Shown: piece by piece, positions 1 through 8,758 of the stretch | Position numbering within the stretch: position 1 is the stretch's first letter | Layout of the letters: every line of letters begins with the position of its first letter | DNA from: Thiotrichales bacterium | GTDB taxonomy: Bacteria; Pseudomonadota; Gammaproteobacteria; Beggiatoales; Beggiatoaceae | Assembly (NCBI GenBank): GCA_016745035.1 | Contig: JADGDE010000008.1 | Location: 124,001-188,000, forward strand | DNA: 64,000 nt | Reading direction: 5' to 3' | The notes under the pieces: model-generated | Databases searched by the model: none | The model's input: only the letters and a program-made list of their open reading frames with translations | Told to the model about the DNA's origin: nothing | Position numbers and translations under genes: made by a program

Positions 1-1
1 C

Positions 2-46
2 TTAAGCTATCGGCTGCAATGTTTTGATGAGAATATGGTATTTTGA
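2..46 (+). CDS. 3' end of an upstream gene (fragment)
   Basis: An open frame enters from the left edge and ends in TGA at 44-46, overlapping the TTG start of the next gene (TTGA). Such an overlap is typical of translational coupling. Family knowledge: TgpA-type transglutaminase genes usually follow a DUF58 gene and a moxR-type AAA ATPase gene, so this is probably the DUF58 tail. Only about 14 codons are visible, too few to identify the product, and another frame also closes at 25-27. Confidence 0.3.
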   Translation, partial: LSYRLQCFDENMVF

Positions 47-2049
47 AAACACATTTTCAGCCCGACCACCCTATATCCCAAGGGCTGTTGTTATCCTTAC
101 TGTTGGTGTGCGCGCCACACTTTTTGCATTTACCGCTATGGACAACACTCGGTTTTGTCTTAATGCTGTTATGGCGTTATGGGCATGATAAAAATGCCTT
201 GCCCTTACCTAATCGTTGGCTAAAACTCGCCCTTTTATTTGTTATTTTACTTGCCGTTTTATTCAGTTTTCGCACTATTACAGGGCGTGATGCTGGGGTG
301 ACTTTTTTAGTCTTATTGGTTGGGCTAAAACTGCTCGAAATGCGTAGTTTTGCTGAGATTCTTATGTTGTTGTTTCTTAGCTATTTCTTAATTTTCACCA
401 ATTTCCTCTATGACCAAAGCATTTTTTCTATGCTGTATTTATTTGTGGTCATGTGGTGGACAACAGCCATATTAATTCGTTTAGCCGATAAAAAACGAGC
501 CTGGTCACAAAAACAATCTTTGCAATATTCAGGGCGGCTGTTAGCGCAAGCTGTGCCGTTAATGTTGGTCTTATTTATTTTCTTTCCTCGTATTGAAGGG
601 CCATTTTGGAAATTACCGGAAAATAAACGCCAACAAAATATATCTGGAATCGATGACACGCTTGAATTGGGTAATTTAAGCGCCTTAAGTATGTCTGATG
701 AAGTGGCTTTTCGGGTGTTGTTTGACGGTGATATTCCGCCACCAAATCAGCGTTATTGGCGCGGTTTGGTTTTATCTCATAGTCAGGGAAAAAAATGGAC
801 ACAAGGCTTTCAGCAAACCAGGGGAAAAGCGCTGTTTGAGCCTTTAGGTCAAGCTTATCGCTATACCATTACCTTGGAGCCACATCAAAAAAACTGGTTA
901 TATAGCTTAGATTTACCTGCCGAACCGAAAGGGGTTAAAGGGGCTTATTTACGTGAGGATTATCATATCCATAGTGATTACCCCATCACTAGCCTGCGAC
1001 AATATCAACTGACTTCTTATCCACAATATCGGAGCTATTTCGCCAACCAGCGGCAAGCTCGACGACAATGGCGCAGTGCCTTGCGTTTACCTGCAAGAGC
1101 ACATCCGCGCACCCGGGCATTGGTTGCCGAGTGGCAAATGAATGACCCTTCAGCCGAGGGCATGGTGCAACAAGCTTTAGATTATTTTCGCCATGACGAA
1201 TTTTATTACACCCTAGAGCCTCCGCCTTTGGATGGCGATGTGATTGATGGGTTTTTATTCGATACCCGTGCCGGTTTTTGTGAGCATTATGCCGCCGCTT
1301 TTGTGACCTTGATGCGAGCGGCAAGCGTACCTGCACGGATTGTGGTTGGCTACCAAGGTGGCAGCATGAATCCTTTTGCCGAGTATTTAATTATTCGCCA
1401 GCGTGATGCTCACGCCTGGGCAGAGGTATGGTTGGACGATAAAGGCTGGGTACGTGTTGACCCCACCGCCGCTGTTTCCCCCGATCGGGTGATGAGTGGT
1501 ATCGAAGGGGCACTGCCTGAGGTATTAACACCGCTGGGTTTGCCGATGGAAAACATGGCTTGGTTACAGCAAACACGACAATTATGGGATTTGGGGAATA
1601 ATTATTGGAATCAATGGGTTTTAGGTTATGGCCCTACACATCAAGCTGACATTCTCAAGCGCTTAGGATTGAATTTTGGGGGTTATAAAGCCCTGACAAT
1701 GCTCTTGATTGGCACGCTGATTTTGGTGCTCGCAGCCCTTGCTTTGTGGCTTTTGATTCAACAGGGCAAGCAAAAACCCACAAAGTTAAGCCGTTTATAT
1801 CAGCGTTTTTGTGCTAGACTGGCAGATTGTGGTGTTAAACGTTTGCCACATGAGGGGGCTGGGGCATTTGCAGAAAGAGCAAGTGCGCAACTACCAAATG
1901 ATGCTAGCCAGATTCGTTTGATTAGTCGTTTATACGTGCAATTGACTTATCGGCGACATAATTTACCCTCAAAACAAGAATTAATAACACTGGAGCGTGC
2001 GATTTTGCGTTTTAAACCCAAATCTGTTGCGTCCACTTCATCAACCTAA
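43..2049 (+). CDS. tgpA: TgpA-like membrane transglutaminase (DUF3488-transglutaminase-DUF4129)
   Basis: This is a 668-residue inner-membrane protein. It has a cluster of about six N-terminal hydrophobic helices (roughly residues 10-180), a periplasmic transglutaminase-like core, one more membrane helix near residues 545-570 and a short cytoplasmic C-terminal domain. The catalytic triad is visible: Cys in GFCEHYAAAF, His in DAHAWAEVW and Asp in VRVDPTAA. The order and length match the TgpA family, which is linked to cell-envelope maintenance in Pseudomonas; its substrate is not settled. The start is TTG at 43, chosen because it overlaps the stop of the upstream frame and follows a purine-rich stretch; no in-frame ATG lies upstream. 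prk follows after 16 bp. Confidence 0.88.
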   Translation: MKTHFQPDHPISQGLLLSLLLVCAPHFLHLPLWTTLGFVLMLLWRYGHDKNALPLPNRWLKLALLFVILLAVLFSFRTITGRDAGVTFLVLLVGLKLLEMRSFAEILMLLFLSYFLIFTNFLYDQSIFSMLYLFVVMWWTTAILIRLADKKRAWSQKQSLQYSGRLLAQAVPLMLVLFIFFPRIEGPFWKLPENKRQQNISGIDDTLELGNLSALSMSDEVAFRVLFDGDIPPPNQRYWRGLVLSHSQGKKWTQGFQQTRGKALFEPLGQAYRYTITLEPHQKNWLYSLDLPAEPKGVKGAYLREDYHIHSDYPITSLRQYQLTSYPQYRSYFANQRQARRQWRSALRLPARAHPRTRALVAEWQMNDPSAEGMVQQALDYFRHDEFYYTLEPPPLDGDVIDGFLFDTRAGFCEHYAAAFVTLMRAASVPARIVVGYQGGSMNPFAEYLIIRQRDAHAWAEVWLDDKGWVRVDPTAAVSPDRVMSGIEGALPEVLTPLGLPMENMAWLQQTRQLWDLGNNYWNQWVLGYGPTHQADILKRLGLNFGGYKALTMLLIGTLILVLAALALWLLIQQGKQKPTKLSRLYQRFCARLADCGVKRLPHEGAGAFAERASAQLPNDASQIRLISRLYVQLTYRRHNLPSKQELITLERAILRFKPKSVASTSST

Positions 2050-2065
2050 ACTTATTGGAGCTTTT

Positions 2066-2947
2066 ATGTCTGATAAACACCCGATTATTTCGATCACTGG
2101 TTCTTCTGGTGCTGGGACGACAACGGTAAAAAAAGCCTTTGAAGATATTTTTCGGCAAATGAACCTGACCCCTGCTGTGGTCGAGGGCGACAGTTTTCAC
2201 CGTTATAATCGTGCAGAAATGAAAGAAGCGGTTGCTAAAGCTGACGCAGAACATCGCAATATCAGCCATTTCGGTGCAGAAGCCAACCTATTTGCAGAAC
2301 TTGAAGGTTTGTTCAAAGAATACGGTGAAACCGGTGGCGGTAAGACCCGTTTTTACTTGCACAATGACGAAGAAGCTGCACCTCATAACCAAGAATCAGG
2401 GACGTTTACCCCTTGGGCTCCCGTCAAAGAAGGCACAGACTTGATGTTCTATGAAGGCTTGCACGGTGGTGCGGCTGATGTTGAAAAAGGTGTCGATGCC
2501 TCACGTTGGGTTGATTTGCTCGTCGGTGTTGTCCCTAGCGTCAACCTTGAGTGGATTCAAAAAATTCATCGTGATGTTCATGAACGGGGTTACTCTGAAG
2601 AAGTCGTAGTACATACTATCCAACGCCGTATGGAAGACTATGTCAAATACATCGTACCTCAATTCTCCAGAACCCACATCAACTTCCAGCGTGTGCCTTT
2701 GGTTGATACCTCTAATCCTTTCATTGCTCGCGATATTCCAACCGCAGACGAAAGTTTGGTTGTGATTCGTTTCAATAAATTCCGTAATCAAGATTACAGT
2801 TATTTATTGTCTATGATTCATGATTCATTCATGTCACGTCCAAATACCTTGGTTGTCCCAGGTGGCAAAATGGGTTTTGCGATGAAATTAATTTTCCAAC
2901 CTATCATTGATCAGTTGATGGAAAAACAAGCAAAAGCTATAGGCTAA
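2066..2947 (+). CDS. prk: phosphoribulokinase
   Basis: Phosphoribulokinase of the proteobacterial class (293 residues). It phosphorylates ribulose-5-phosphate to ribulose-1,5-bisphosphate with ATP, the CO2-acceptor step of the Calvin-Benson cycle in the cytoplasm. The P-loop GSSGAGTTT lies near residue 12, and the EGDSFHRY segment and the FYEGLHGG motif are in place. The same frame is open from 1997, but ATG 2066 has TTGGAG in front of it and gives the usual family N-terminus (MSDKHPII). The gene stands alone, followed by a strong terminator; no RuBisCO gene lies in the window. E. coli PrkB is a homologue in a non-autotroph, so the gene alone does not prove autotrophy. Confidence 0.95.
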   Translation: MSDKHPIISITGSSGAGTTTVKKAFEDIFRQMNLTPAVVEGDSFHRYNRAEMKEAVAKADAEHRNISHFGAEANLFAELEGLFKEYGETGGGKTRFYLHNDEEAAPHNQESGTFTPWAPVKEGTDLMFYEGLHGGAADVEKGVDASRWVDLLVGVVPSVNLEWIQKIHRDVHERGYSEEVVVHTIQRRMEDYVKYIVPQFSRTHINFQRVPLVDTSNPFIARDIPTADESLVVIRFNKFRNQDYSYLLSMIHDSFMSRPNTLVVPGGKMGFAMKLIFQPIIDQLMEKQAKAIG

Positions 2948-2971
2948 GTTGTTTATCAACGCCAATTAGCA

Positions 2972-3006
2972 AACCCCCTGAAAATACCTTTTCAGGGGGT
3001 TTTTTT
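2972..3006 (+). terminator. Rho-independent terminator of prk
   Basis: ACCCCCTGAAAA and TTTTCAGGGGGT form a 12-bp perfect stem with a 4-base loop, followed by a run of T, 24 bp after the prk stop codon. Confidence 0.9.
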
Positions 3007-3041
3007 ATGTGTCGATTTAATCAATGACGATAACGAACCGA

Positions 3042-3073
3042 GATAAAAACCCGAATAGTGCGTAACATCAGTT
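3042..3073 (+). repeat. Partial copy of the dispersed TIR repeat (B end only)
   Basis: The stretch ending in TAGTGCGTAACATCAG matches the right end of the dispersed element (GATAAAAACC..., then ...TAGTGCGTMACATCAG). The rest of the element is missing, so this is a decayed or truncated copy between prk and the next gene. Confidence 0.6.
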
Positions 3074-3210
3074 ACTAGGTTTCAAGTCGGCATTAGGCTT
3101 GCTATGATAACGACGATAGAAAGTCTCGGTCTCTCGAGAATTTAATGTGAGTTTGGTTCAAGTCTTTACTGAGCTACGCTCAACCGATAGTTTATTATGA
3201 GGACAGTTCC

Positions 3211-3663
3211 ATGTTCAAAAAAAACAAGCTAGCCCCTTTATGTGTTTTAGGCTGTACATTAATTGCCAGCGCGGGCACATTTGCTGATGAATTATTTTTA
3301 GAAGGCGTGAGTATTCTGGGCAGCAAAAAAACCGCTTCTGTGGTCTATAACGAACAACCGATGAGTTTACACCAAGGTGATAATGTCGGTGAATGGACAA
3401 TTGCCGATATTGAAGAGCGCAGTATTAAATTACAAGATAAGGCAGGGGAAATTCATACCTTAGAATTACACAGCTCCTTAAATAAAGCTGGAGAAGATGA
3501 GGTAAACCCCACAGAAGAATTGTCTGATGTTAAAAGTGGCGCAGGTTTTCAACCGAAAATAATTAAAGACGAGGATATTCCAGAAGGACACCGCCGTATT
3601 CGTACACCTTTTGGTGATGTCTTGATTAAAGATAACCCTGCCGTTGATCTACCTAAAAAATAG
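3211..3663 (+). CDS. Exported GspC/PilP-like periplasmic protein
   Basis: A 150-residue protein with a clear signal peptide, cleaved after about residue 25 (TFADE). Residues 28-95 read like the small beta domain shared by GspC (homology region) and PilP: LFLEGVSILGS..., QGDNVGEW, then SIKLQDKAGEIHTLEL. In those families the domain joins secretins to inner-membrane platforms. The C-terminal half is acidic and unlike either family. GAGGACAG precedes the ATG. It is a lone gene with a hairpin terminator 19 bp after its stop, not in a pilus or type II secretion operon. Family assignment is by eye and tentative; export is well supported. Confidence 0.6.
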   Translation: MFKKNKLAPLCVLGCTLIASAGTFADELFLEGVSILGSKKTASVVYNEQPMSLHQGDNVGEWTIADIEERSIKLQDKAGEIHTLELHSSLNKAGEDEVNPTEELSDVKSGAGFQPKIIKDEDIPEGHRRIRTPFGDVLIKDNPAVDLPKK

Positions 3664-3681
3664 GTATTACATTAAGGTTTC

Positions 3682-3707
3682 TTTTTGTGCCTTAAGGGCA
3701 CAAAAAA
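3682..3707. terminator. Hairpin terminator, solitary copy of the repeat-family hairpin module
   Basis: TTTTTGTGCC, loop TTAAG, GGCACAAAAAA: a stem with a T-run on one side and an A-run on the other, so it can stop transcription in both directions. The same hairpin, with a different stem (CTGCC/GGCAG), is the inserted module of the long dispersed repeats; here it stands without the element's ends. It lies 19 bp after the exported-protein gene and about 27 bp before truA. Confidence 0.7.
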
Positions 3708-3733
3708 TGTGAATGATGAGGTAAAAATAATAG

Positions 3734-4507
3734 ATGCGTATCGCACTGGGCGTAGAATATGATGGCAGTCATTTTAATGGCTGGCAAATCCAAGATGATC
3801 CCAAAGTTCGCAGTGTGCAAGCCAAAGTCGAAAAAGCCCTGAGCCAAGTGGCCGATGAGCCACTCAATTGCTTATGTGCCGGGCGTACCGATGCGGGCGT
3901 TCACGCCAGCGGACAAGTAATTCATATTGATACCGAAGTAGAACGCTCTATGCGCTCATGGGTATTTGGAAGCAACACGAACTTACCTGCTGATGTCTGT
4001 TTACGTTGGGCAAAAGTAGTGCCGGATGATTTCCATGCCCGCTTTAGCGCTCGGCAACGACATTACCGTTATATTATCAACAATCAAAGCACCCGTTCTG
4101 CACTTTGGGCTGGGCGTGCAACTTGGTTTTTTCGTGAACTGGATGTCGATAAAATGCAGCAGGCCGCCCAGCATTTACTCGGTGAGCATGATTTTTCTGC
4201 CTACCGCGCCAAAGGCTGCCAAGCGAAAAACCCAATACGAACCATCACCAAGCTTAAGATTCACCGTCAGGCGGATCAAGTCTTTATCGACATCAGTGCC
4301 AATGCTTTTTTACAACATATGGTCAGAAATATCGCCGGGGTATTGATGAGTATTGGTTGTGGTAAAGCGCACGTTGATTGGAGTCTTGAGGTGTTAAAGA
4401 GCCAAAATCGTGCTGAGGGCGGTGTAACGGCTGCCCCACATGGTTTGTATTTAACCCAAGTAGACTATCCCGATTATCCCGAGCTATCTCAAGTCGAACA
4501 GCTATAG
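3734..4507 (+). CDS. truA: tRNA pseudouridine(38-40) synthase TruA
   Basis: TruA (257 residues) converts uridines 38-40 of the tRNA anticodon arm to pseudouridine. The catalytic aspartate is in the family motif CAGRTDAGVHA (about residues 48-58). The N-terminal GVEYDGSHFNGWQ and the C-terminal FLQHMVRNIAG block are typical. Length is normal. GATGAGG precedes the start at a suitable distance. It follows a terminator hairpin and is probably transcribed alone; in many gammaproteobacteria truA lies near fimV, asd or trpF, none of which is seen here. Confidence 0.96.
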   Translation: MRIALGVEYDGSHFNGWQIQDDPKVRSVQAKVEKALSQVADEPLNCLCAGRTDAGVHASGQVIHIDTEVERSMRSWVFGSNTNLPADVCLRWAKVVPDDFHARFSARQRHYRYIINNQSTRSALWAGRATWFFRELDVDKMQQAAQHLLGEHDFSAYRAKGCQAKNPIRTITKLKIHRQADQVFIDISANAFLQHMVRNIAGVLMSIGCGKAHVDWSLEVLKSQNRAEGGVTAAPHGLYLTQVDYPDYPELSQVEQL

Positions 4508-4537
4508 TTAGTCCTCGCCCATTAGCTTAGCAAATAA

Positions 4538-4602
4538 CTGATGTGATGCACTAAACCTTCAATATCACGGTTTTCCACCTTTTAGTCTTTGCGTAACATC
4601 AA
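4538..4602 (-). repeat. Dispersed TIR repeat, short form, B-to-A, shortened
   Basis: It begins CTGATGTGATGCACTAAACC and ends CTTTGCGTAACATCA. The central part is trimmed compared with other short copies. It lies between the convergent truA and amtB ends. Confidence 0.75.
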
Positions 4603-4613
4603 CAAACAAGAGG

Positions 4614-4651
4614 CAAAAAAAAGCGCCGTGGTCTCAGCCGAACCACGGCGC
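4614..4651 (-). terminator. Terminator of the glnK-amtB transcript
   Basis: GCGCCGTGGT and ACCACGGCGC form a 10-bp perfect stem with a 9-base loop. Read on the minus strand it is followed by a run of at least eight T. It lies about 60 bp after the amtB stop. Confidence 0.9.
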
Positions 4652-4712
4652 AAAAGGTTCTACTTTTGGAGAAGTGTTGCGGGCAAGCTTAATACTTGCC
4701 ACGCTTGATGGT

Positions 4713-6011
4713 TTAGAGGATATAGCCTCGTTCGTCATGTAATGCCATGTCTAAGCCTTGAGTTTCTTGTTCTTCATCAACCCGTAAGCCCATGGTGACA
4801 TCAACCAGTTTCAAGATGATGTAGCTTAAGACACCGCTGTAGACAATGGTGACGACCACACTTTCTGCTTGAACTAGCACTTGTTGCATGATGGTGGTGT
4901 TGTCGCCGCCGAAGCCTGCACCGCCAAATTGTGGGGCTGCAAAGACACCGACTAAGATAGCACCGACGATACCGCCGACTGCGTGAACACCGAAGACATC
5001 TAAAGCATCATCGTAGCCCAGCATTTTTTTCAATTGGGTAGCGGTGAAGAAACAAACGATACCTGATGCAAAACCAATCGCTAAAGCACCCATAGGGCCG
5101 ACTGAACCACAAGCGGGGGTAATCGCAACTAAACCTGCCACTGCACCGGAAACCACACCTAAAACGCTAGGTTTGCCGTGGCGCATCCATTCGATGAACA
5201 TCCAACCTAAAGCCGCAGCAGCGGTAGCGATTTGGGTCACAGCCATTGCCATGCCAGCAGTCCCGTCAGCTGCGAGTTCACTGCCAGCGTTAAAGCCGAA
5301 CCAACCGACCCATAACATCGCTGCACCAATCACAGTCAAGGTTAAGTTATGTGGCGGCATAGCTGTTTTTGGATAGCCTTTACGTTTGCCGATAACAATC
5401 GCAGCGACTAAGCCTGCGATACCAGCGTTAATATGGACGACTGTACCGCCTGCGAAATCTAAGACACCGTCGTTGCTGAGCCAGCCGCCGCCCCAAACCC
5501 AGTGGCAAACAGGGGTATAAACGATACTGACCCAGATGGTCATAAACACCAACATAGAAGAGAATTTCATTCTTTCAGCAAACGCACCGACAATAAGCGC
5601 AGGTGTAATAATTGCGAAAGTCATTTGGAAAGTCATAAACACACTTTCTGGAATCGTGCCAGTAAGACTATCGACGGTCACGCCTGCCAAGAATAATTTT
5701 TCAAAGCCACCAAAGAAGGCATTGAAGTCGCCGCCATTACCAAAGGCGAAGCTGTAACCGTAAATAACCCAAATCACAGTCATCAAGGCGGTTAAGGTAA
5801 AGCACTGCATCAAGACCGATAAGACGTTCTTACTGCGCACCATGCCGGCGTAAAATAAAGATAAACCGGGAATGGTCATAAATAAGACCAAGGCGGTTGC
5901 GGTGATCATCCATGCGGTATCACCTGAATTGAGCACATCCTCAGCCATTGCCACACTCGGGCTTAAAAGAGCTAAGGCTGCTAGGGATTTAGCAGATCGA
6001 CTAAATAACAT
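4713..6011 (-). CDS. amtB: Ammonium transporter AmtB
   Basis: Ammonium channel (432 residues) with a cleavable signal peptide (to about residue 23, SVAMAED) and eleven membrane helices. The signature GLSLFYAGMVRSKNVLS and the two pore histidines (HINAGIAG and FGVHAVGG) are present. It conducts ammonium across the inner membrane and is blocked by GlnK. It starts 20 bp after glnK on the same strand, the conserved glnK-amtB pair. The operon is expected to respond to nitrogen through NtrC, and a matching site lies upstream of the porin gene that heads this cluster. Confidence 0.96.
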   Translation of the reverse strand: MLFSRSAKSLAALALLSPSVAMAEDVLNSGDTAWMITATALVLFMTIPGLSLFYAGMVRSKNVLSVLMQCFTLTALMTVIWVIYGYSFAFGNGGDFNAFFGGFEKLFLAGVTVDSLTGTIPESVFMTFQMTFAIITPALIVGAFAERMKFSSMLVFMTIWVSIVYTPVCHWVWGGGWLSNDGVLDFAGGTVVHINAGIAGLVAAIVIGKRKGYPKTAMPPHNLTLTVIGAAMLWVGWFGFNAGSELAADGTAGMAMAVTQIATAAAALGWMFIEWMRHGKPSVLGVVSGAVAGLVAITPACGSVGPMGALAIGFASGIVCFFTATQLKKMLGYDDALDVFGVHAVGGIVGAILVGVFAAPQFGGAGFGGDNTTIMQQVLVQAESVVVTIVYSGVLSYIILKLVDVTMGLRVDEEQETQGLDMALHDERGYIL

Positions 6012-6031
6012 AATATATTCCTCTTCTAAGC

Positions 6032-6385
<354 letters not shown>

Positions 6386-7075
6386 TTAAAAGCTTTTTGA
6401 AATCATAAAGACCACTCGCCCATCAGCGATGTTCTCAGCATTGTCTTGATCGGTATCGGTATAAGCGAGGCTTAAATCGACACCCATCACGCTTTTACCG
6501 ACTGAGACACTCCAGTCGGTGTAATCAACTGATGTAGCATCATCAAAATTTTGACGACCTACATGCAATCCACCACTAAAGCCTTGACCTAATTCAAAAT
6601 CAGCATCAAGGGAGAAATAATGTGCTTTGCCACCACCACCGAATGAATGATTAGCGTAATAATATTCAGCGCTGAACATCTCATAGCCCAAACCTAATTT
6701 GAATTCACCAAAATCATATTTTAGGTTGCCATCAACCCCAGGGTAGGTGTAATACAAATAAGCCAAGTCATAGCTCAAACCATTGCTTAATTCGTTAGCG
6801 AAACCGGCGTAATAATCGATTTCTAAATGAGCGGGATCACCACCGCCGTAATTGATGTTAGAACCCCAAGTACCGACATAAAAACCACTTTCATGATTAA
6901 TATCAAAACCACCTTGGAGTGCAGGATCTTCAGAAGTTTGTGTCACACCACGGAAAACATAATCGGTGGTCATGGCCACATTAGCGCTGATGCTGAAAGG
7001 TTGTTCGCCCGCAGTCGCGATGCCAGAAATCACTAACAAGCTGCCTGCTAAAACGGTTTTGTTCATTGTTTTCAT
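6386..7075 (-). CDS. TorF-family putative porin
   Basis: A 229-residue outer-membrane beta-barrel protein with a signal peptide (cut near residue 22, TAGEQ). It has alternating amphipathic strands, a terminal aromatic residue (Phe, typical for outer-membrane insertion), and the family hallmark TDYVFRGVTQTSEDPALQGG. These proteins (TIGR02001 type) are often encoded beside glnK-amtB, as here, and may let nitrogen compounds cross the outer membrane; that role is inference. It is the first gene of the porin-glnK-amtB unit, and its 413-bp upstream region carries an NtrC-type palindrome. Confidence 0.85.
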   Translation of the reverse strand: MKTMNKTVLAGSLLVISGIATAGEQPFSISANVAMTTDYVFRGVTQTSEDPALQGGFDINHESGFYVGTWGSNINYGGGDPAHLEIDYYAGFANELSNGLSYDLAYLYYTYPGVDGNLKYDFGEFKLGLGYEMFSAEYYYANHSFGGGGKAHYFSLDADFELGQGFSGGLHVGRQNFDDATSVDYTDWSVSVGKSVMGVDLSLAYTDTDQDNAENIADGRVVFMISKSF

Positions 7076-7195
7076 CGTAAGTCCTTATTAATTGAACAAA
7101 AATAAAAATTCAAGTATCTGAGTATTTGCCAAGCAATGAACAGATGCTTGAAGGTCAATGATTCAGAAATTGTAAGCTTTGTTGAACGCTTTTAA

Positions 7196-7211
7196 GTCAA
7201 CAACTGTACCA
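7196..7211 (-). promoter_or_regulatory. Weak sigma-54-like promoter candidate
   Basis: The minus strand reads TGGTAC-N5-TTGAC, compared with the consensus TGGCAC-N5-TTGCA. The -24 GG is present, but the -12 GC is replaced by GA, a serious defect. Its position, about 120 bp upstream of the porin start and about 85 bp downstream of the NtrC-type site, is right for an enhancer-driven promoter. Confidence 0.22.
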
Positions 7212-7285
7212 GTCTTAAAATAGTCATATATATCAATATGATATTAAAATACCAATGGCTAAAATAGCAGCTAAAACCCCGATTA

Positions 7286-7302
7286 TGCACCGTGGTGGTG
7301 CA
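7286..7302. promoter_or_regulatory. NtrC-type enhancer palindrome
   Basis: TGCACC-GTGGT-GGTGCA is a perfect match to the NtrC binding consensus TGCACC-N5-GGTGCA. It lies 211 bp upstream of the porin-glnK-amtB cluster and 187 bp upstream of the divergent MFS gene. A further GGTGCA half-site lies near 7329. Nitrogen control of the amtB cluster is the natural reading. The rest of the 7076-7488 gap shows no gene. Confidence 0.7.
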
Positions 7303-7488
7303 GCTTATCAGGGCACTGAGTCATCATGGTGCAGGATACCTGAAACATTAAAGAAATGCGTGAAAATACAAGGAAAAATAGAGCAGTAGCTCAAGCAATA
7401 CCGCTAAAAAGGTGCAAGCAATGACAACTTAGCCGTGCGCTAAACAAATAATTTAGCGATAATAGCCGGATTCACTTTTTGATAATTT

Positions 7489-8622
7489 ATGATGACTTTA
7501 CCTTACTGGCGTTTATCCGGTTTTTATTTATTTTATTTTGCCAGCCTCGGGGCGATGATGCCTTATCTGGGTTTATATCTAAAAGACCAAGGGTTTAGTG
7601 CCGCAGAAATTGGCGAATTGCTCGCTCTTTTATCCCTTAGCCGCATAGTCGCCCCAAACCTGTGGAGCTGGTTTGCCGATAAAAGTGGTAAAGCCATGCC
7701 GATGGTTAGGCTCGCGACCTTATTGGGGTTAATTTGTTTTAGTGGTATATTTTGGGGGCAACAATATGTCTGGATAGCACTGATATTGATTAGCAGTAGT
7801 TTTTTTTGGAATGCCAGCTTACCGCAAGTTGAAGCGGTGACCCTAGCGCACCTCGCTGAACGCCCACAACACTACAGCCATATTCGCCTCTGGGGATCTA
7901 TCGGTTTTATCATAACCGTGGTCGGTTTAGGTTATGTGCTCGAACATCAAGCAGAAATACGCATCCCCCAAACCATCATGCTCTTGTTTGCGGCGATTTT
8001 TATTATCAGCCTCAGTATTCCCGATGCACCAAAACAATTGCACCACGATAACAAAGACCCTTTACACCACATCATTTTTCGCCCGGAAGTGCTGGCAATA
8101 CTTGCCATCAGCTTTTTAGTACAACTCTCCCATGCGCCCTATTACACCTTCTACACGCTGTATTTAAGTGATTTTGGCTATGAACAAGGGCTAATCGGAC
8201 TGTTATGGGCGCTAGGTGTGATTGCGGAAATTATCTTATTTTTAAGTGTACGGCCATTATTTTATCGCTACAAAGTCAATCAATTGCTGTTCGCGGCGAT
8301 TTTATTCACAGCTTTTCGTTGGCTATTAATCGCTTTTTTTCCCGAGTATTTAAGTATTTTAATTATTGCTCAAATTCTCCACGCTGCGAGCTTCGGTCTT
8401 TATCATTTGTGTTTAATCCAACTGATCCACCGCTATTTCAACGGTAAACATCAAGGACAAGGGCAAGCCCTTTACAGCAGCATCAGTTTTGGCGCAGGCA
8501 TGAGCCTTGGCACAGTATTATCAGGTTATTTGTGGACATATAACCCGACAATGACGCTCATCAGTGCCAGCATTGCCTGTATACTTGCGGCATGGATTAA
8601 CTGGCGTTGGTTAGTTAATTGA
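7489..8622 (+). CDS. MFS transporter, HcaT-like
   Basis: A 377-residue protein with about twelve membrane helices, of the major facilitator subfamily that includes HcaT and the nucleoside:H+ symporter group (MFS_1-like). The N-terminal YWRLSGFYLFYFASLGAMMPY and LYLKDQGFSAAEIGELLAL blocks are characteristic. The substrate cannot be told from sequence. It is divergent from the porin-glnK-amtB unit and shares its regulatory gap, so nitrogen control is possible but unproven. Two consecutive ATG codons start it. Its TGA stop falls at the left end of a dispersed repeat. Confidence 0.82.
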   Translation: MMTLPYWRLSGFYLFYFASLGAMMPYLGLYLKDQGFSAAEIGELLALLSLSRIVAPNLWSWFADKSGKAMPMVRLATLLGLICFSGIFWGQQYVWIALILISSSFFWNASLPQVEAVTLAHLAERPQHYSHIRLWGSIGFIITVVGLGYVLEHQAEIRIPQTIMLLFAAIFIISLSIPDAPKQLHHDNKDPLHHIIFRPEVLAILAISFLVQLSHAPYYTFYTLYLSDFGYEQGLIGLLWALGVIAEIILFLSVRPLFYRYKVNQLLFAAILFTAFRWLLIAFFPEYLSILIIAQILHAASFGLYHLCLIQLIHRYFNGKHQGQGQALYSSISFGAGMSLGTVLSGYLWTYNPTMTLISASIACILAAWINWRWLVN

Positions 8623-8698
8623 TGTTACGCAAAGGCTTCACTAAGCAAGTGGAAAAGCACCTTATTGTGGCAATGTGGTTTAGTGCGTAATATCAATT
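8619..8698 (+). repeat. Dispersed TIR repeat, short form, A-to-B
   Basis: It runs from TTGATGTTACGCAAAGGCT to TTTAGTGCGTAATATCAA, with imperfect outer ends. The element overlaps the stop codon of the MFS gene. It lacks the hairpin module. Confidence 0.8.
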
Positions 8699-8758
8699 AA
8701 CTAACAACTGAGATGATATTAATCCGTATCACAAGACAACAACATCAAAGGAGATGGC

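Noticed and set aside
7303..7488. Sigma-54 promoter for the MFS gene
   Set aside because: I found no GG-N10-GC match on the plus strand in this interval.
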